From Sphingorhabdus sp. EL138 (lineage in GTDB: Bacteria; Pseudomonadota; Alphaproteobacteria; Sphingomonadales; Sphingomonadaceae), in assembly GCF_945882965.1 (NCBI RefSeq), contig NZ_CAMCWY010000020.1, positions 1-47,840 of the forward strand: a stretch of 47,840 bases of DNA. The letters are read 5' to 3'. Shown here in pieces: positions 16,807 through 24,928 of the stretch. The number at the start of each line of letters is the position of its first letter. Within the stretch, counting starts at the first letter, position 1. The position numbers and the translations under genes are program-made. The notes beneath the pieces are model-generated. The model was given only the letters and a program-made list of their open reading frames with translations, was not told the origin of the DNA and made no database searches.

Positions 16807-17301
16807 GTGGCACCGGGCGCTTTTGAACAAAATATGATTCGACTTTCTACTAGGCTCGTTGAAGGGGCCGTTGCTGCTGACATGCTCTGTTCGGGGAAAT
16901 CGGACCTGCTGGCGCAGCTATCGGTTATCGCTGCTGAAAATTATTTTGTAGACGCTGACGCCGTGCTGGACGGCATGATTGAGCGCGAGCGACTTGGTCC
17001 AACGGGTTTTGGCGGTGGAACAGCTATTCCGCATTGCAAGGTCTCGGGTATCGACATGCCCGTGGCCGTATTTGTTCGGCTTTTGAAGCCAGTGCCTTAT
17101 GATGCAGTTGACGACGAGCCAGTAGATCTGGTCTGCGGGCTTGTTTCCCCGGCGCAGGACGGGGCATCGCATTTGCGGGCCTTGGCAGAGGTCTCACGCC
17201 TGTTTCGCGATGAGAAATTCCGCGCGCAATTGCGCGGTGCCGCAGATTCTTCGGCGATGTTTGCGGTGTTAACCTTCTCTGAAGAGCGTGACGCCGCTTG
17301 A
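16807..17301 (+). CDS. ptsN: PTS IIA-like nitrogen regulatory protein PtsN
   Basis: From the GTG at 16807 (AAGGG about 11 bases upstream) the product is 164 residues; an ATG at 16834 would give 155 residues and is also credible, since the extra N-terminus is not conserved. GFGGGTAIPHCKV carries the phosphorylated His of the EIIA-Ntr domain (PTS_EIIA_2 fold). PtsN accepts phosphate from NPr and links nitrogen and potassium status to other proteins. Its stop overlaps the next gene's TTG start by 4 nt. Confidence 0.92.
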   Translation: MAPGAFEQNMIRLSTRLVEGAVAADMLCSGKSDLLAQLSVIAAENYFVDADAVLDGMIERERLGPTGFGGGTAIPHCKVSGIDMPVAVFVRLLKPVPYDAVDDEPVDLVCGLVSPAQDGASHLRALAEVSRLFRDEKFRAQLRGAADSSAMFAVLTFSEERDAA

Positions 17302-17639
17302 TTGAACCACGGCTAGCCAGCGGTGTTCTTATCTCCGCAATCAAGCGCATATTGGAATCCGAAGGTGACTTTGCTACCGTTCTGAAAAAAGGCGATGCGG
17401 TATCGGGTGCCATATTGCTTATCGGCCAGGTTCGCGGCGCAGACCCCAAATTATACGAACGCTATCCGGCATTAGACGGCCAGCCCGTCTGGCAAAGGAT
17501 GGATTTGAAAGAGTCTGGGGAGGCCGCGGTGCAAGATTATTGGAAAAAACGATGCGCTGGTGATCCGGATTTGTGGGTTTTTGAACTGGATGTCGCGTCC
17601 AGTGCACGGTTGGACGGACTTCTGACCATGTTTATTTGA
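17298..17639 (+). CDS. DUF1491 family protein
   Basis: This 113-residue protein starts at TTG (17298) in a 4-nt overlap with ptsN: MIEPRLASGVLISAIKRILE onwards. The PRLAS N-terminus and LKKGDAVSGAILLIGQVRG fit DUF1491, a small conserved alphaproteobacterial family of unknown function. No membrane segment is predicted. Tight coupling to ptsN suggests a shared transcript, but gives no function. The 167 nt that follow, up to the cell-wall hydrolase, hold no gene that I can see. Confidence 0.8.
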   Translation: MIEPRLASGVLISAIKRILESEGDFATVLKKGDAVSGAILLIGQVRGADPKLYERYPALDGQPVWQRMDLKESGEAAVQDYWKKRCAGDPDLWVFELDVASSARLDGLLTMFI

Positions 17640-17806
17640 CTTTGCTGCGCCGCGGCATAGATCCAAAAAGAACGAGTAGCGAAGGTTGTTAAATAGGGCA
17701 CAAATGGGGTGGCCAGACAAACACGCGAGTCGGATACAACAAAAGACGAAGCATGGTAAAGTAATAGAGTTTCGTCTGCTGGTGTCGCCGCTTTAATGTA
17801 TGCTTC

Positions 17807-18520
17807 ATGTTGAAATTTTTTCGGGCTGCTTCTTTCGTAGCCGTATCTTGTACCCTGATTTCCGCAGCTATTGCTGCAGATGCAGGTCTTGCTTTTGGTA
17901 ATGACCAAAGCACACCGTTAAGCGCCAATGATATCATCATTAACCCCCAGCAGACCGCAGCCGAACAAGCGCAGTTGGATGTGGCGAAAAGCGGTAAGGT
18001 GACCGCGACGCGTGCTGACAATGGCGACATTATCTATGTCCCAAGCAACGGCTTAATGCCGAAACTGCTCCTAAACCCCAATGCTGTTGATGCAGATGTA
18101 ACAACCGCATCCTCACTCACTGACCTCGTGCGCATACAAGATGTCGATGACAGCTTAAGCGAGGAAGAGCGGTGCCTTGCCAGCGCGGTCTATTTCGAAG
18201 CCAAGGGTGAATCGCTCGCCGGCCAATTGGCTGTGGCCCGTGTGGTGCTTGCCCGCGCCTCTTCGGGTCGATTTGCCAGCACATTATGCGGCGTTGTCTT
18301 CCAAAAAGGTCAGTTTTCTTTCGTGCGCGGCGCAAGCTTGCCGCCGGTTCGAACGGACAGCATGCATTGGCGCAACGCCGTCGCGATCAGCAATATTGCG
18401 TTGGACAATACATGGAAAAGTCCAGTTGAAGGCGCATTGTTCTTTCATGCCCGTCATGTTTCGCCAGGATGGCGTCTGACGCGGATCGGCAGCGTGGACA
18501 ATCATATCTTCTACCGCTGA
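17807..18520 (+). CDS. Cell wall hydrolase, SleB-type (Hydrolase_2)
   Basis: This 237-residue protein begins with a clear signal peptide (MLKFFRAASFVAVSCTLISA, cleavage near AIAAD). A low-complexity region runs to about residue 115. The SleB/Hydrolase_2 domain then follows, with CLASAVYFEAKGES carrying the catalytic Glu, GVVFQKGQFSFV, and ALFFHARHVSPGW near the end. It should cut peptidoglycan in the periplasm. In spore formers the family works in germination, but in Gram-negatives it is a general wall-remodelling lytic enzyme. A terminator hairpin follows the stop. Confidence 0.92.
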   Translation: MLKFFRAASFVAVSCTLISAAIAADAGLAFGNDQSTPLSANDIIINPQQTAAEQAQLDVAKSGKVTATRADNGDIIYVPSNGLMPKLLLNPNAVDADVTTASSLTDLVRIQDVDDSLSEEERCLASAVYFEAKGESLAGQLAVARVVLARASSGRFASTLCGVVFQKGQFSFVRGASLPPVRTDSMHWRNAVAISNIALDNTWKSPVEGALFFHARHVSPGWRLTRIGSVDNHIFYR

Positions 18521-18547
18521 TCATGGCGACCGGACTGAATGATAAGG

Positions 18548-18570
18548 GCCCCTCAAGGGGCGTTTATTTT
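18548..18570 (+). terminator. Intrinsic terminator after the cell wall hydrolase gene
   Basis: GCCCC-TCAA-GGGGC at 18548-18561 forms a GC-rich 5-bp stem, followed by GTTTATTTT. It ends just before the LexA-like box of mmcB, so it separates the two transcription units. Confidence 0.6.
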
Positions 18571-18585
18571 GTTCTACTTTCGTTC
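18571..18585 (+). promoter_or_regulatory. LexA (SOS) operator, alphaproteobacterial type, of mmcB
   Basis: GTTC-TACTTTC-GTTC is an exact match to the direct-repeat GTTC-N7-GTTC consensus of alphaproteobacterial LexA. It ends 12 bp before the mmcB ATG. mmcB is an SOS gene in Caulobacter, so motif and gene agree. The mmcB ribosome-binding site AAGGGTGG lies between the box and the ATG. Confidence 0.8.
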
Positions 18586-18597
18586 TAAGGGTGGAAC

Positions 18598-19086
18598 ATG
18601 GATCAGGCGCTTACACCTTCATCAATTTTCGGCGCGCCTGCGGTCGCGCGCGGCGTTTCGCGGTTGTTCTTACGCAACCAGATTGTGGTGCAACCCGAGG
18701 TCAGCCTACGCAACAATCGCCGCGCGGATCTCATGGGCCTCAGTAACAAGGGCGAGATTCTTATCGTCGAAATCAAATGTTCGCGCGCCGATCTTTTAGG
18801 GGATCAGAAATGGCCGGAATATCTCGAATATTGTGACCGCTTTTTCTGGGCTGTCCCGGCTGGGTTCGACATTAGCCCGTTGCAAAACCTTGCGTTCATG
18901 CCCGAACGCGCCGGTTTGATCATCGCCGACGCATATGATGCCGAAATCGCGCAGCCGGCAGCATTGGTGCCACTCGCCCCTGCGCGCCGAAAAACCGAAA
19001 CGCAGCGGCTCGCGCGGCTCGCCATGCGCCGCTTGATGGGGATATCTGACCCTGACTCCGCGCTATCCGGGTTTGAATTCGAATAA
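18598..19086 (+). CDS. mmcB: MmcB family DNA repair protein
   Basis: This 162-residue protein matches MmcB, a PD-(D/E)XK nuclease-like family. RADLMGLS and GEILIVEIKCSRADLLGDQKW supply the D...ExK residues of the likely metal site. YLEYCDRFFWAVPAGFDI follows, as in other restriction-endonuclease-like folds. MmcB is important for mitomycin C resistance in Caulobacter, and it is thought to make single-stranded DNA during lesion repair outside replication. The ATG at 18598 has AAGGGTGG upstream. A GTTC-N7-GTTC box directly upstream suggests LexA control. The gene converges with DUF3604, with 3 bp between the stops. Confidence 0.92.
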   Translation: MDQALTPSSIFGAPAVARGVSRLFLRNQIVVQPEVSLRNNRRADLMGLSNKGEILIVEIKCSRADLLGDQKWPEYLEYCDRFFWAVPAGFDISPLQNLAFMPERAGLIIADAYDAEIAQPAALVPLAPARRKTETQRLARLAMRRLMGISDPDSALSGFEFE

Positions 19087-19089
19087 AAG

Positions 19090-21027
19090 CTAGCTGGCTT
19101 TTTTTGGGTTATACCAGATGGGTGACGAATACGCCCGCTCCTGCGCCTTTAACTCCGTCCCCGGAAGCAATTTTGCGCCATAACGCATGGCGTCAAACAA
19201 CACCCAGCGCGGTGTCGGAATTTCCAGCACCCGGACATAATAAAAAGCACGGATATTGGGGTTAAATTCCGGATCGGTCCACACCGTCCGCAATTCTGGA
19301 TCACCAATGCTGTTGGTATAGCTCGCCTTTGCGATGTTTACGGTGTCGCCTACCTTAGCAACTTTGCCGTTCGCGCCCTTGCGCCTTTTGTCGGCATCGC
19401 CCCAGACAACGTCAAAAATCTTTTCCTGCAATGTGCCGGAAGAATCTACCCAGCCTTTGACGATTTGAACGCGATCGAGATTTGCCCCTGTCGGGTCTTT
19501 CAACGCCGAAATCATGAACTTTGGCGCGCCGTTGCCGGGCTTAAGGTCTGCGCCCATGGGCACACCTTTGGCATATCCGGCCTTTACCCAGTCGCGTGCG
19601 AAATCCGTTTCATTGAAATCCCAACCGCCAAAGAAACGCAATGTCATGCGCGGGCCAGTTGTGGCGTACACCTCGCGCCGCATCATGGCGTCAAATATCG
19701 CGGCCCGTGTATTGGCTGTGGCCCATATGGCGGCATAGCCACCGGCCAGATAGTGCCAACCAATGCGTCCTTTGCGCGTGCCAAGATTTTGGGCCTGCGA
19801 AGCACGGTCGGCGTTAGGCTCGCCGCCCGAATGCTTGCCAAAAAAATTATCTTCGTCACCAGTGGCCAGCGCAGTGTGGCTGTCGGTTGAACCGATAACG
19901 CCGAATTTATAGGGGTTCACGCCCGTGCGCGCCTCAATCGCCAGTCCGCGCTTCAACGCCTCACGAATATATTCGCCCGCATAATCCTGCGGCTTCTTCG
20001 CGGCCTGCATGGTCAAATTGCCAAGGTCCCAGCCCGCAGTGCCGAAACCGGAGAATTCGTCGTTGGGCGATAAAAACGGGTGCGATTCACTATCGCCCTT
20101 GATTTGCGTGATTTCGCTCACTGGCTCGCGCGCGGCGCGCCGCCGTGCATATGCGGCGGTCATGGGGCCACCATCCGGGCCAACCAATTCGTACATCAGG
20201 CCATTGGACAGGTTGCTGTTATGCGGGATCGCCAGCACCTTGCCGCCAGTCACCTTCTCATAATTGTCCATATAGTCCCACAATTGGCTGACCGGCGTTT
20301 CGCCTTGGCCAGGGTCGTAGGGCAGGACCTTGTCAGTACGGCTTTTGCCGTCACGGAACATGACGACGCGGTGTAAATTATTGCCGCCGGGCATCAACGT
20401 ATATTCAAAACCCATGAAGGCGGTGAACTTTCCAGGCTCATTATAGCGTTCGACCAGCGTGCTATGACCTGTCCAGATATTAGTTGCCGTCTTGCGTTGT
20501 CTTTCGGGATTGGTCAGCGCAGCGGGAAGCGTGTTGCGGCCCGCGCGGTCGATGAGTTCGCCGGTCACGCGCTGCATGCCCTCAGGCCCCTTATGCATTT
20601 CGGTGTGCCACCGTTTCAGCGTGGGGTCGCGGACAAGAAATCCAGGCGCGTCATACAAAGCCTTTGTTGCCCCAAGACCGCCCGAGTGGTCCGCGATCAC
20701 AAGAAAATCAAGTGGACGGTCCAACTTGGCTTTCATCCCGCCAGTAGATGTCACTTCTTCCCCGCGCGCAAAACGCAGCGCCTCTTCCGGTCCAAGCTTT
20801 ACGCCAAAGCCAAAGGCATCGATGGAATTGGAGGTATGGAGATGGGTGTCGCCCCAAAGCAAGCTATTGGCGGGGCCAGACGTGACTTCAGCGTCCGATG
20901 ATGCCTGTGCCACGCGCGACTCATCCATGATGCTTTTGTCGCGATATTGCTGCCACCCGTAGGTTAGCCCTGCACCAACAGCGATGACGGCAACGCTGCC
21001 TAATATTACCTTGCGTATTCTGGCCAT
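19090..21027 (-). CDS. DUF3604 family protein, PHP-like predicted metallohydrolase, exported
   Basis: This 645-residue protein has an N-terminal hydrophobic segment (about 8-24, VILGSVAVIAVGAGLTYGW), a signal peptide or anchor. After it come LLWGDTHLHTSNS (about 57-69) and FLVIADHSG, the His and Asp pattern of PHP-type metal sites. IGSTDSHTAL and GGYAAIWATANTRAAIFDAM are further DUF3604 motifs. The family is widespread in sphingomonads and marine bacteria and has no firmly assigned substrate. It would act in the periplasm. It is the last gene of a minus-strand group with a sterol desaturase-like gene and an Old Yellow Enzyme; co-regulation is possible but unproven. Confidence 0.88.
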   Translation of the reverse strand: MARIRKVILGSVAVIAVGAGLTYGWQQYRDKSIMDESRVAQASSDAEVTSGPANSLLWGDTHLHTSNSIDAFGFGVKLGPEEALRFARGEEVTSTGGMKAKLDRPLDFLVIADHSGGLGATKALYDAPGFLVRDPTLKRWHTEMHKGPEGMQRVTGELIDRAGRNTLPAALTNPERQRKTATNIWTGHSTLVERYNEPGKFTAFMGFEYTLMPGGNNLHRVVMFRDGKSRTDKVLPYDPGQGETPVSQLWDYMDNYEKVTGGKVLAIPHNSNLSNGLMYELVGPDGGPMTAAYARRRAAREPVSEITQIKGDSESHPFLSPNDEFSGFGTAGWDLGNLTMQAAKKPQDYAGEYIREALKRGLAIEARTGVNPYKFGVIGSTDSHTALATGDEDNFFGKHSGGEPNADRASQAQNLGTRKGRIGWHYLAGGYAAIWATANTRAAIFDAMMRREVYATTGPRMTLRFFGGWDFNETDFARDWVKAGYAKGVPMGADLKPGNGAPKFMISALKDPTGANLDRVQIVKGWVDSSGTLQEKIFDVVWGDADKRRKGANGKVAKVGDTVNIAKASYTNSIGDPELRTVWTDPEFNPNIRAFYYVRVLEIPTPRWVLFDAMRYGAKLLPGTELKAQERAYSSPIWYNPKKAS

Positions 21028-21092
21028 TTTCAGCTCCCCTCAGTTGAAAATGCTACGGAAAACTATCTGGGTCAAGACGGCCTTAAATTCCG

Positions 21093-21884
21093 TTACGTCA
21101 TGGGTTGCTTCATGCTCCAAATGAAGCCTGAGGGGCGGCTATCGTTAATTTCCGCCAGACCTATTTTCTGGTTTTCGGCACCTACTATCGACTCTGCGCT
21201 ATAGGTGCCGAAGCAGCGATCCCAAACCGTCAGCGCGAACCCGAAATTATGTTTTTGTTCTTCAGCGCGGGTGCTGTGATGAACCAGATGCATGTCGGGC
21301 GTCACCAAAAATAGCCGCAATATGCGGTCAAGCTTGCGTGGCAGGCGGATATTGCTGTGGTTGAACAGCGCATTGGCGTTGAGCCATACTTCAAACGCGA
21401 GTGCGACCAGCAGAGGCACGCCAAGCAAAGCAACGATGACGGATTTATAGAATGTCGACACTATCAGTTCAAACGGGTGGAACCGCAATGCTGTGGTAAC
21501 GTCCAGATCACGGTCGCTGTGGTGGACCGCATGCATGCGCCAGAGCAATGGGCTGCGATGCATGTAAAAATGTTGCAGCCAGACCGCGAAATCAAGGACG
21601 ATAAAGGCAATGGCGGCCTCAACCCAAAAGGGCAAGGCGACCAAATTCAGCACGCCAAACTTGTGCGTATCGGCCCAATTTGCCGCCACGCCGACCACCA
21701 CCAAAAAAGAGAGCAGTCGGCCCATTACTGCGTTGCTGATGAAGAACAATGCGTGTGTCCGCCATCGTGGGCTTCGGCCCAACACCAATGCGCGGCGCGG
21801 CCAGATCGCTTCGGCGCTTGCGAGCAGCACAAGCAGCAAGGCGGGGATAGCTATCGCATAAGCGCCAAGCCCCGCCTGTATCAT
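21093..21884 (-). CDS. Sterol desaturase / fatty acid hydroxylase superfamily membrane protein
   Basis: This 263-residue membrane protein has about four helices and the histidine boxes of the di-iron hydroxylase superfamily: LQHFYMHR, MHAVHHSDRDLD, and MHLVHHSTRAEEQKHNFG. The family introduces hydroxyl groups or double bonds in lipids or carotenoids. The ATG at 21884 is 5 nt from the stop of the Old Yellow Enzyme gene, so they are co-transcribed. The gap of 65 nt to DUF3604 shows no clear terminator. The substrate cannot be inferred. Confidence 0.9.
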   Translation of the reverse strand: MIQAGLGAYAIAIPALLLVLLASAEAIWPRRALVLGRSPRWRTHALFFISNAVMGRLLSFLVVVGVAANWADTHKFGVLNLVALPFWVEAAIAFIVLDFAVWLQHFYMHRSPLLWRMHAVHHSDRDLDVTTALRFHPFELIVSTFYKSVIVALLGVPLLVALAFEVWLNANALFNHSNIRLPRKLDRILRLFLVTPDMHLVHHSTRAEEQKHNFGFALTVWDRCFGTYSAESIVGAENQKIGLAEINDSRPSGFIWSMKQPMT

Positions 21885-21889
21885 GTCCG

Positions 21890-22984
21890 TTATGCGTCTG
21901 CCTGTTCAAGGAAAGGATAATCCGTATATCCTTCCGCTGCGGGCGTATACCAGGTCTTGAAATTATCCGGCGTCAGTTCCGCGCCAGTGCGCAACCGCTC
22001 TACAAGGTCTGGGTTGCTGATATAAGGACGACCAAAGCTGATCGCGTCGGCAAGGCCCAAGGCAAGATCGGCATCCGCCAATTCCTTAGTATATTCTTGG
22101 TTAAGCACCAGCGGGCCTTTGAATATCTTACGGATTTCGGGCGAGATGCGCGGCACGTCGGTTTGTCCAAAATTGCCATAAGGTTTGATTTCGCGCAGCT
22201 CAAGAAAGGCGATGCCGATATCCTGCAACGCGGCGGCCGCAGCCGTGAACAATGCAACAGGGTTGCTGTCGTCCGCGCCTTGTGTTTCGCCATTGGGGGA
22301 CAGGCGAACCGATGTTCGATCCGCGCCCACAGCGTCAACCACGGCTTGTGTCACTTCGCGCAGCAAGCGGATGCGATTTTCAATCGCGCCACCATAATCG
22401 TCAGTGCGCAAATTGGTGTTGTCGCGCAGGAACTGGTCAATCAGATAGCCATTTGCCGCGTGAATCTGCACGCCGTCAAAACCTGCGGCCATCGCGTTTT
22501 TCGCGGCATGGACATAGTCCGACACAATACGCGGAATTTCCGAAATATCGAGCGCGCGGGCTTCGGTATAATCTTTCTTGCCCTCTGCCGTATGTGCATA
22601 ACCGGGCGCTGTGGTGGCCGAAGACGAAACACAGGGCGCGCCGCCCAAGAAATCTGGGTGCACAAGACGGCCCATGTGCCACAATTGCAGAATGATCCGC
22701 CCGCCCGCATCATGCACAGCCTGAGTCACGGGTTGCCACGCCGTGATTTGCGCGTCGGACCAGATGCCAGGCGCCGATGGCCAGCCAAGGCCTTCTTGGC
22801 TAATGCCGGTCGCTTCTGCGATGATCAGGCCTGCGGTGCTACGCTGGCTGTAATATTCTGCCTTCAGGTCTGACAGCGGCACATGTTCGCCTTCGCTCCG
22901 TCCGCGCGTCAACGGCGCCATCAATATGCGATTAGGCGCGGAGATGGCACCAAGTGTAATAGGGTCGAACAAAGTTGCAGTCAT
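21890..22984 (-). CDS. Old Yellow Enzyme family alkene reductase (NemA-like)
   Basis: From the ATG at 22984 the product is 364 residues, MTATLFDPITLG onwards, with AGGAAAT just upstream; a longer frame to 23041 lacks such support. RILMAPLTRGRS at the N-terminus binds FMN. IHAANGYLIDQFLRD and RTDDYGGAIENR are the classical OYE active-site and flavin motifs, with His and Asn that bind phenolates. The enzyme reduces activated alkenes such as enones or N-ethylmaleimide using NAD(P)H. It is divergent from an EamA transporter, with a perfect palindrome in the 73-bp gap. Confidence 0.93.
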   Translation of the reverse strand: MTATLFDPITLGAISAPNRILMAPLTRGRSEGEHVPLSDLKAEYYSQRSTAGLIIAEATGISQEGLGWPSAPGIWSDAQITAWQPVTQAVHDAGGRIILQLWHMGRLVHPDFLGGAPCVSSSATTAPGYAHTAEGKKDYTEARALDISEIPRIVSDYVHAAKNAMAAGFDGVQIHAANGYLIDQFLRDNTNLRTDDYGGAIENRIRLLREVTQAVVDAVGADRTSVRLSPNGETQGADDSNPVALFTAAAAALQDIGIAFLELREIKPYGNFGQTDVPRISPEIRKIFKGPLVLNQEYTKELADADLALGLADAISFGRPYISNPDLVERLRTGAELTPDNFKTWYTPAAEGYTDYPFLEQADA

Positions 22985-23034
22985 GGGATTTCCTGTCATT
23001 AAGGCGTTTCTTTGCCGCCTAAATGCGGATGAAA

Positions 23035-23049
23035 GTTGCAAATTGCAAC
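23035..23049. promoter_or_regulatory. Candidate operator between the OYE and EamA genes
   Basis: GTTGCAA-A-TTGCAAC is a perfect 15-bp palindrome with one central base. It lies 50 bp before the OYE start and 8 bp before the EamA start, so a bound repressor could control both divergent genes. The regulator is not in the window near it, and I cannot name the family. Confidence 0.5.
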
Positions 23050-23057
23050 GGGGGTTT

Positions 23058-23930
23058 ATGCAGCAGAAGATTTTTCATCAGCAATCGCCAACTCTGCTTG
23101 CCTTTGCCGCGCTGCTTGCGGGCAATGTTGCGATTGCCTTTGGTCCTTTGCTGGTGCGCTATGCAGATAGCGGTCCAATAGCGACGGGATTTTGGCGGCT
23201 GGCGCTGGCCACGCCGTTTTTGTTGTTCGTGGGCTATCGTTTTGGTTTTCGCCTCTCGGCGGTCAGCCGTCCGACCTATTGGCTTGCCATTGTTGCGGGC
23301 CTGTTTTTCGGGGTCGATATCATCTTGTGGCATGTTGGCATTTTTCAGACAAAAATGGCCAATGCAACGCTGTTCGCTAATTGCGCCAGCCTGTTGCTGG
23401 TAATTTATGGCATCACCATAGCACGCAAAATGCCGTCAAAGTGGGAGAGCGTGGCCGTATTGTTCGCTTTTGTCGGGGCCGCTCTTTTAATGGGACAAAG
23501 CCTTGAATTGTCCCCGCGCCACTTTTCCGGCGACCTTTTATCGCTTGGCGCAGGGCTGACCTATACTGTCTATTTGGTGATGATGATGAAGATGCGGCAA
23601 AACACCGAAAGCTGGGGCGCGCTTGGCATGGCGAGTGCCATTGCGGCGGTAGTCCTGTTTGCCGCCGCTGTCTTTGCAGGCGAACAGATCATTCCCACGG
23701 CATGGTGGCCAGTTGTCCTGCTCGCCTTCACCTCGCAATTTTTCGGTCAGGGTTGCCTCACTTATGCATTACTACATTTCAGCCCGCTGGTGATCGGCCT
23801 TGCCTTGTTGTTGCAACCCGCTTTATCTGCGACGGCTGGTTGGCTCGCCTTTGGCGAAATGCTGACGGCGATGGATTTTGCGGGCAGCGCGCTCATTATG
23901 ATCGCGTTGGTTCTTGTGCGTAAGCAATAG
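23058..23930 (+). CDS. EamA/DMT family transporter
   Basis: From the ATG at 23058 (GGGGG upstream) the product is 290 residues with about ten helices in two EamA repeats, the usual DMT layout. GPLLVRYADSGPIATGFWR and LGAGLTYTVYLVMMMKMRQ are in the first and second repeats. Family members export amino acids, metabolites or toxic compounds; the substrate is unknown. The frame stays open upstream to 22926, inside the OYE gene, but that start would bypass the palindrome and is unlikely. Confidence 0.9.
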   Translation: MQQKIFHQQSPTLLAFAALLAGNVAIAFGPLLVRYADSGPIATGFWRLALATPFLLFVGYRFGFRLSAVSRPTYWLAIVAGLFFGVDIILWHVGIFQTKMANATLFANCASLLLVIYGITIARKMPSKWESVAVLFAFVGAALLMGQSLELSPRHFSGDLLSLGAGLTYTVYLVMMMKMRQNTESWGALGMASAIAAVVLFAAAVFAGEQIIPTAWWPVVLLAFTSQFFGQGCLTYALLHFSPLVIGLALLLQPALSATAGWLAFGEMLTAMDFAGSALIMIALVLVRKQ

Positions 23931-23968
23931 ACCTTTTCTTGAACGCAGCGAACGTCTACATATCATGC

Positions 23969-24637
23969 ATGTCCCAAAACGCCCTTCCTGCTGACCCGAC
24001 GATTGATGAAATTCGCGGCGCCCTCGCCCCAGTCATTGGCCGCCATGCCGGCTTTGACGGATGGTCCGAAACGGCCGTCCATGCCGCCGCGGATGACATG
24101 GGCGTTGACCGCGACGTTGCTATGCTGGCGTTCAAGGGCAAGGCCATCGACATGATTGACGCATGGGTCGAAGGCGTTGACCTGGAGCTTGCCCGCCGCC
24201 TGCCACCGGAAACGCTGAACGCGATGAAGATCCGAGACCGGATTACGGCATTGGTTGCGACTCGGCTGGAGATCATGGCCCCGGACCGGGAGTCCTTGCG
24301 CCGTGCGCTTGCCATCATGGCGATGCCGCTAAATCTCGCGCGGGCCGCAAAAATGGGCTGGCGTTCGGCGGATCGCATGTGGCGACTGGCAGGCGATACC
24401 GCCACTGACCTCAACCATTATACTAAGCGTATGACGCTATCGGCCGTATATGGCAGCACCTTGAGCGTTTTTGTCAATGATGACAGCGAAAACTTCGCCG
24501 ACACGCGCGCCTTTCTGGACCGTCGGATCGACAATGTGATGCAGATTGAAAAGGTGAAATATCAGGCGAAACAGCGCAAGGCGTATACGCCAAGCCTGTC
24601 ACGCTTCGTCGGTCGGCTGCGTTACCCCGCACGTTAA
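23969..24637 (+). CDS. COQ9 family protein
   Basis: Starting at the ATG at 23969 (MSQNALPADP) the product is 222 residues. IRDRITALVATRLEIM and the preceding helices resemble the TetR-like fold of COQ9, and the C-terminal segment LDRRIDNVMQIEKVK is the COQ9 domain. Eukaryotic COQ9 binds lipids and supports the COQ7 hydroxylase in ubiquinone synthesis; in alphaproteobacteria the role is inferred. A TTG at 23939 is a less likely start. It lies 38 bp after the EamA gene and 48 bp before feoA, all on the plus strand. Confidence 0.88.
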   Translation: MSQNALPADPTIDEIRGALAPVIGRHAGFDGWSETAVHAAADDMGVDRDVAMLAFKGKAIDMIDAWVEGVDLELARRLPPETLNAMKIRDRITALVATRLEIMAPDRESLRRALAIMAMPLNLARAAKMGWRSADRMWRLAGDTATDLNHYTKRMTLSAVYGSTLSVFVNDDSENFADTRAFLDRRIDNVMQIEKVKYQAKQRKAYTPSLSRFVGRLRYPAR

Positions 24638-24658
24638 TGTAAATCGCTATTGATGTTA

Positions 24659-24677
24659 TTGCGAATCGGTTGCAAAT
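24659..24677 (+). promoter_or_regulatory. Possible iron-regulator site upstream of feoA
   Basis: Two near-identical words, TTGCGAAT (24659-24666) and TTGCAAAT (24670-24677), are spaced 11 bp start to start in the 48-bp gap before feoA. TGCAAAT-type words occur in alphaproteobacterial Fur and related sites, and a ferrous-iron transporter is a natural target. The match is partial. Confidence 0.3.
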
Positions 24678-24685
24678 AGCGCTGG

Positions 24686-24928
24686 GTGCAACTTGATCAT
24701 CTTCCGTTGAACCAAATCGCCGTCATCCGGGCCATTGATTGGGAATCCTTGCCCGATCAAGAGGGGCATCGTTTGCGCTCTTTGGGTTTCGAACCCGGGG
24801 TGACAATAGAGGCGTTGCACAAGGGCATATTGATGTGGCGTGACCCATTGGCGGTCCGCGTTGGCCGCATGACGGTGGCTTTGCGCAGCAATGTCGCCGC
24901 TGCGATTGATTGCACGTTGGCCGCATGA
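24686..24928 (+). CDS. feoA: Ferrous iron transport protein FeoA
   Basis: This 80-residue SH3-like protein starts with GTG (24686): MQLDHLPLNQIAVIR onwards. HRLRSLGFEPGVTIEAL and DPLAVRVGRMTVALR are the FeoA core motifs. FeoA is a small cytoplasmic protein needed for FeoB function. Its stop overlaps the feoB ATG by 4 nt (24925-24928), so they are translationally coupled. FeoC is not visible after feoB. Confidence 0.92.
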   Translation: MQLDHLPLNQIAVIRAIDWESLPDQEGHRLRSLGFEPGVTIEALHKGILMWRDPLAVRVGRMTVALRSNVAAAIDCTLAA

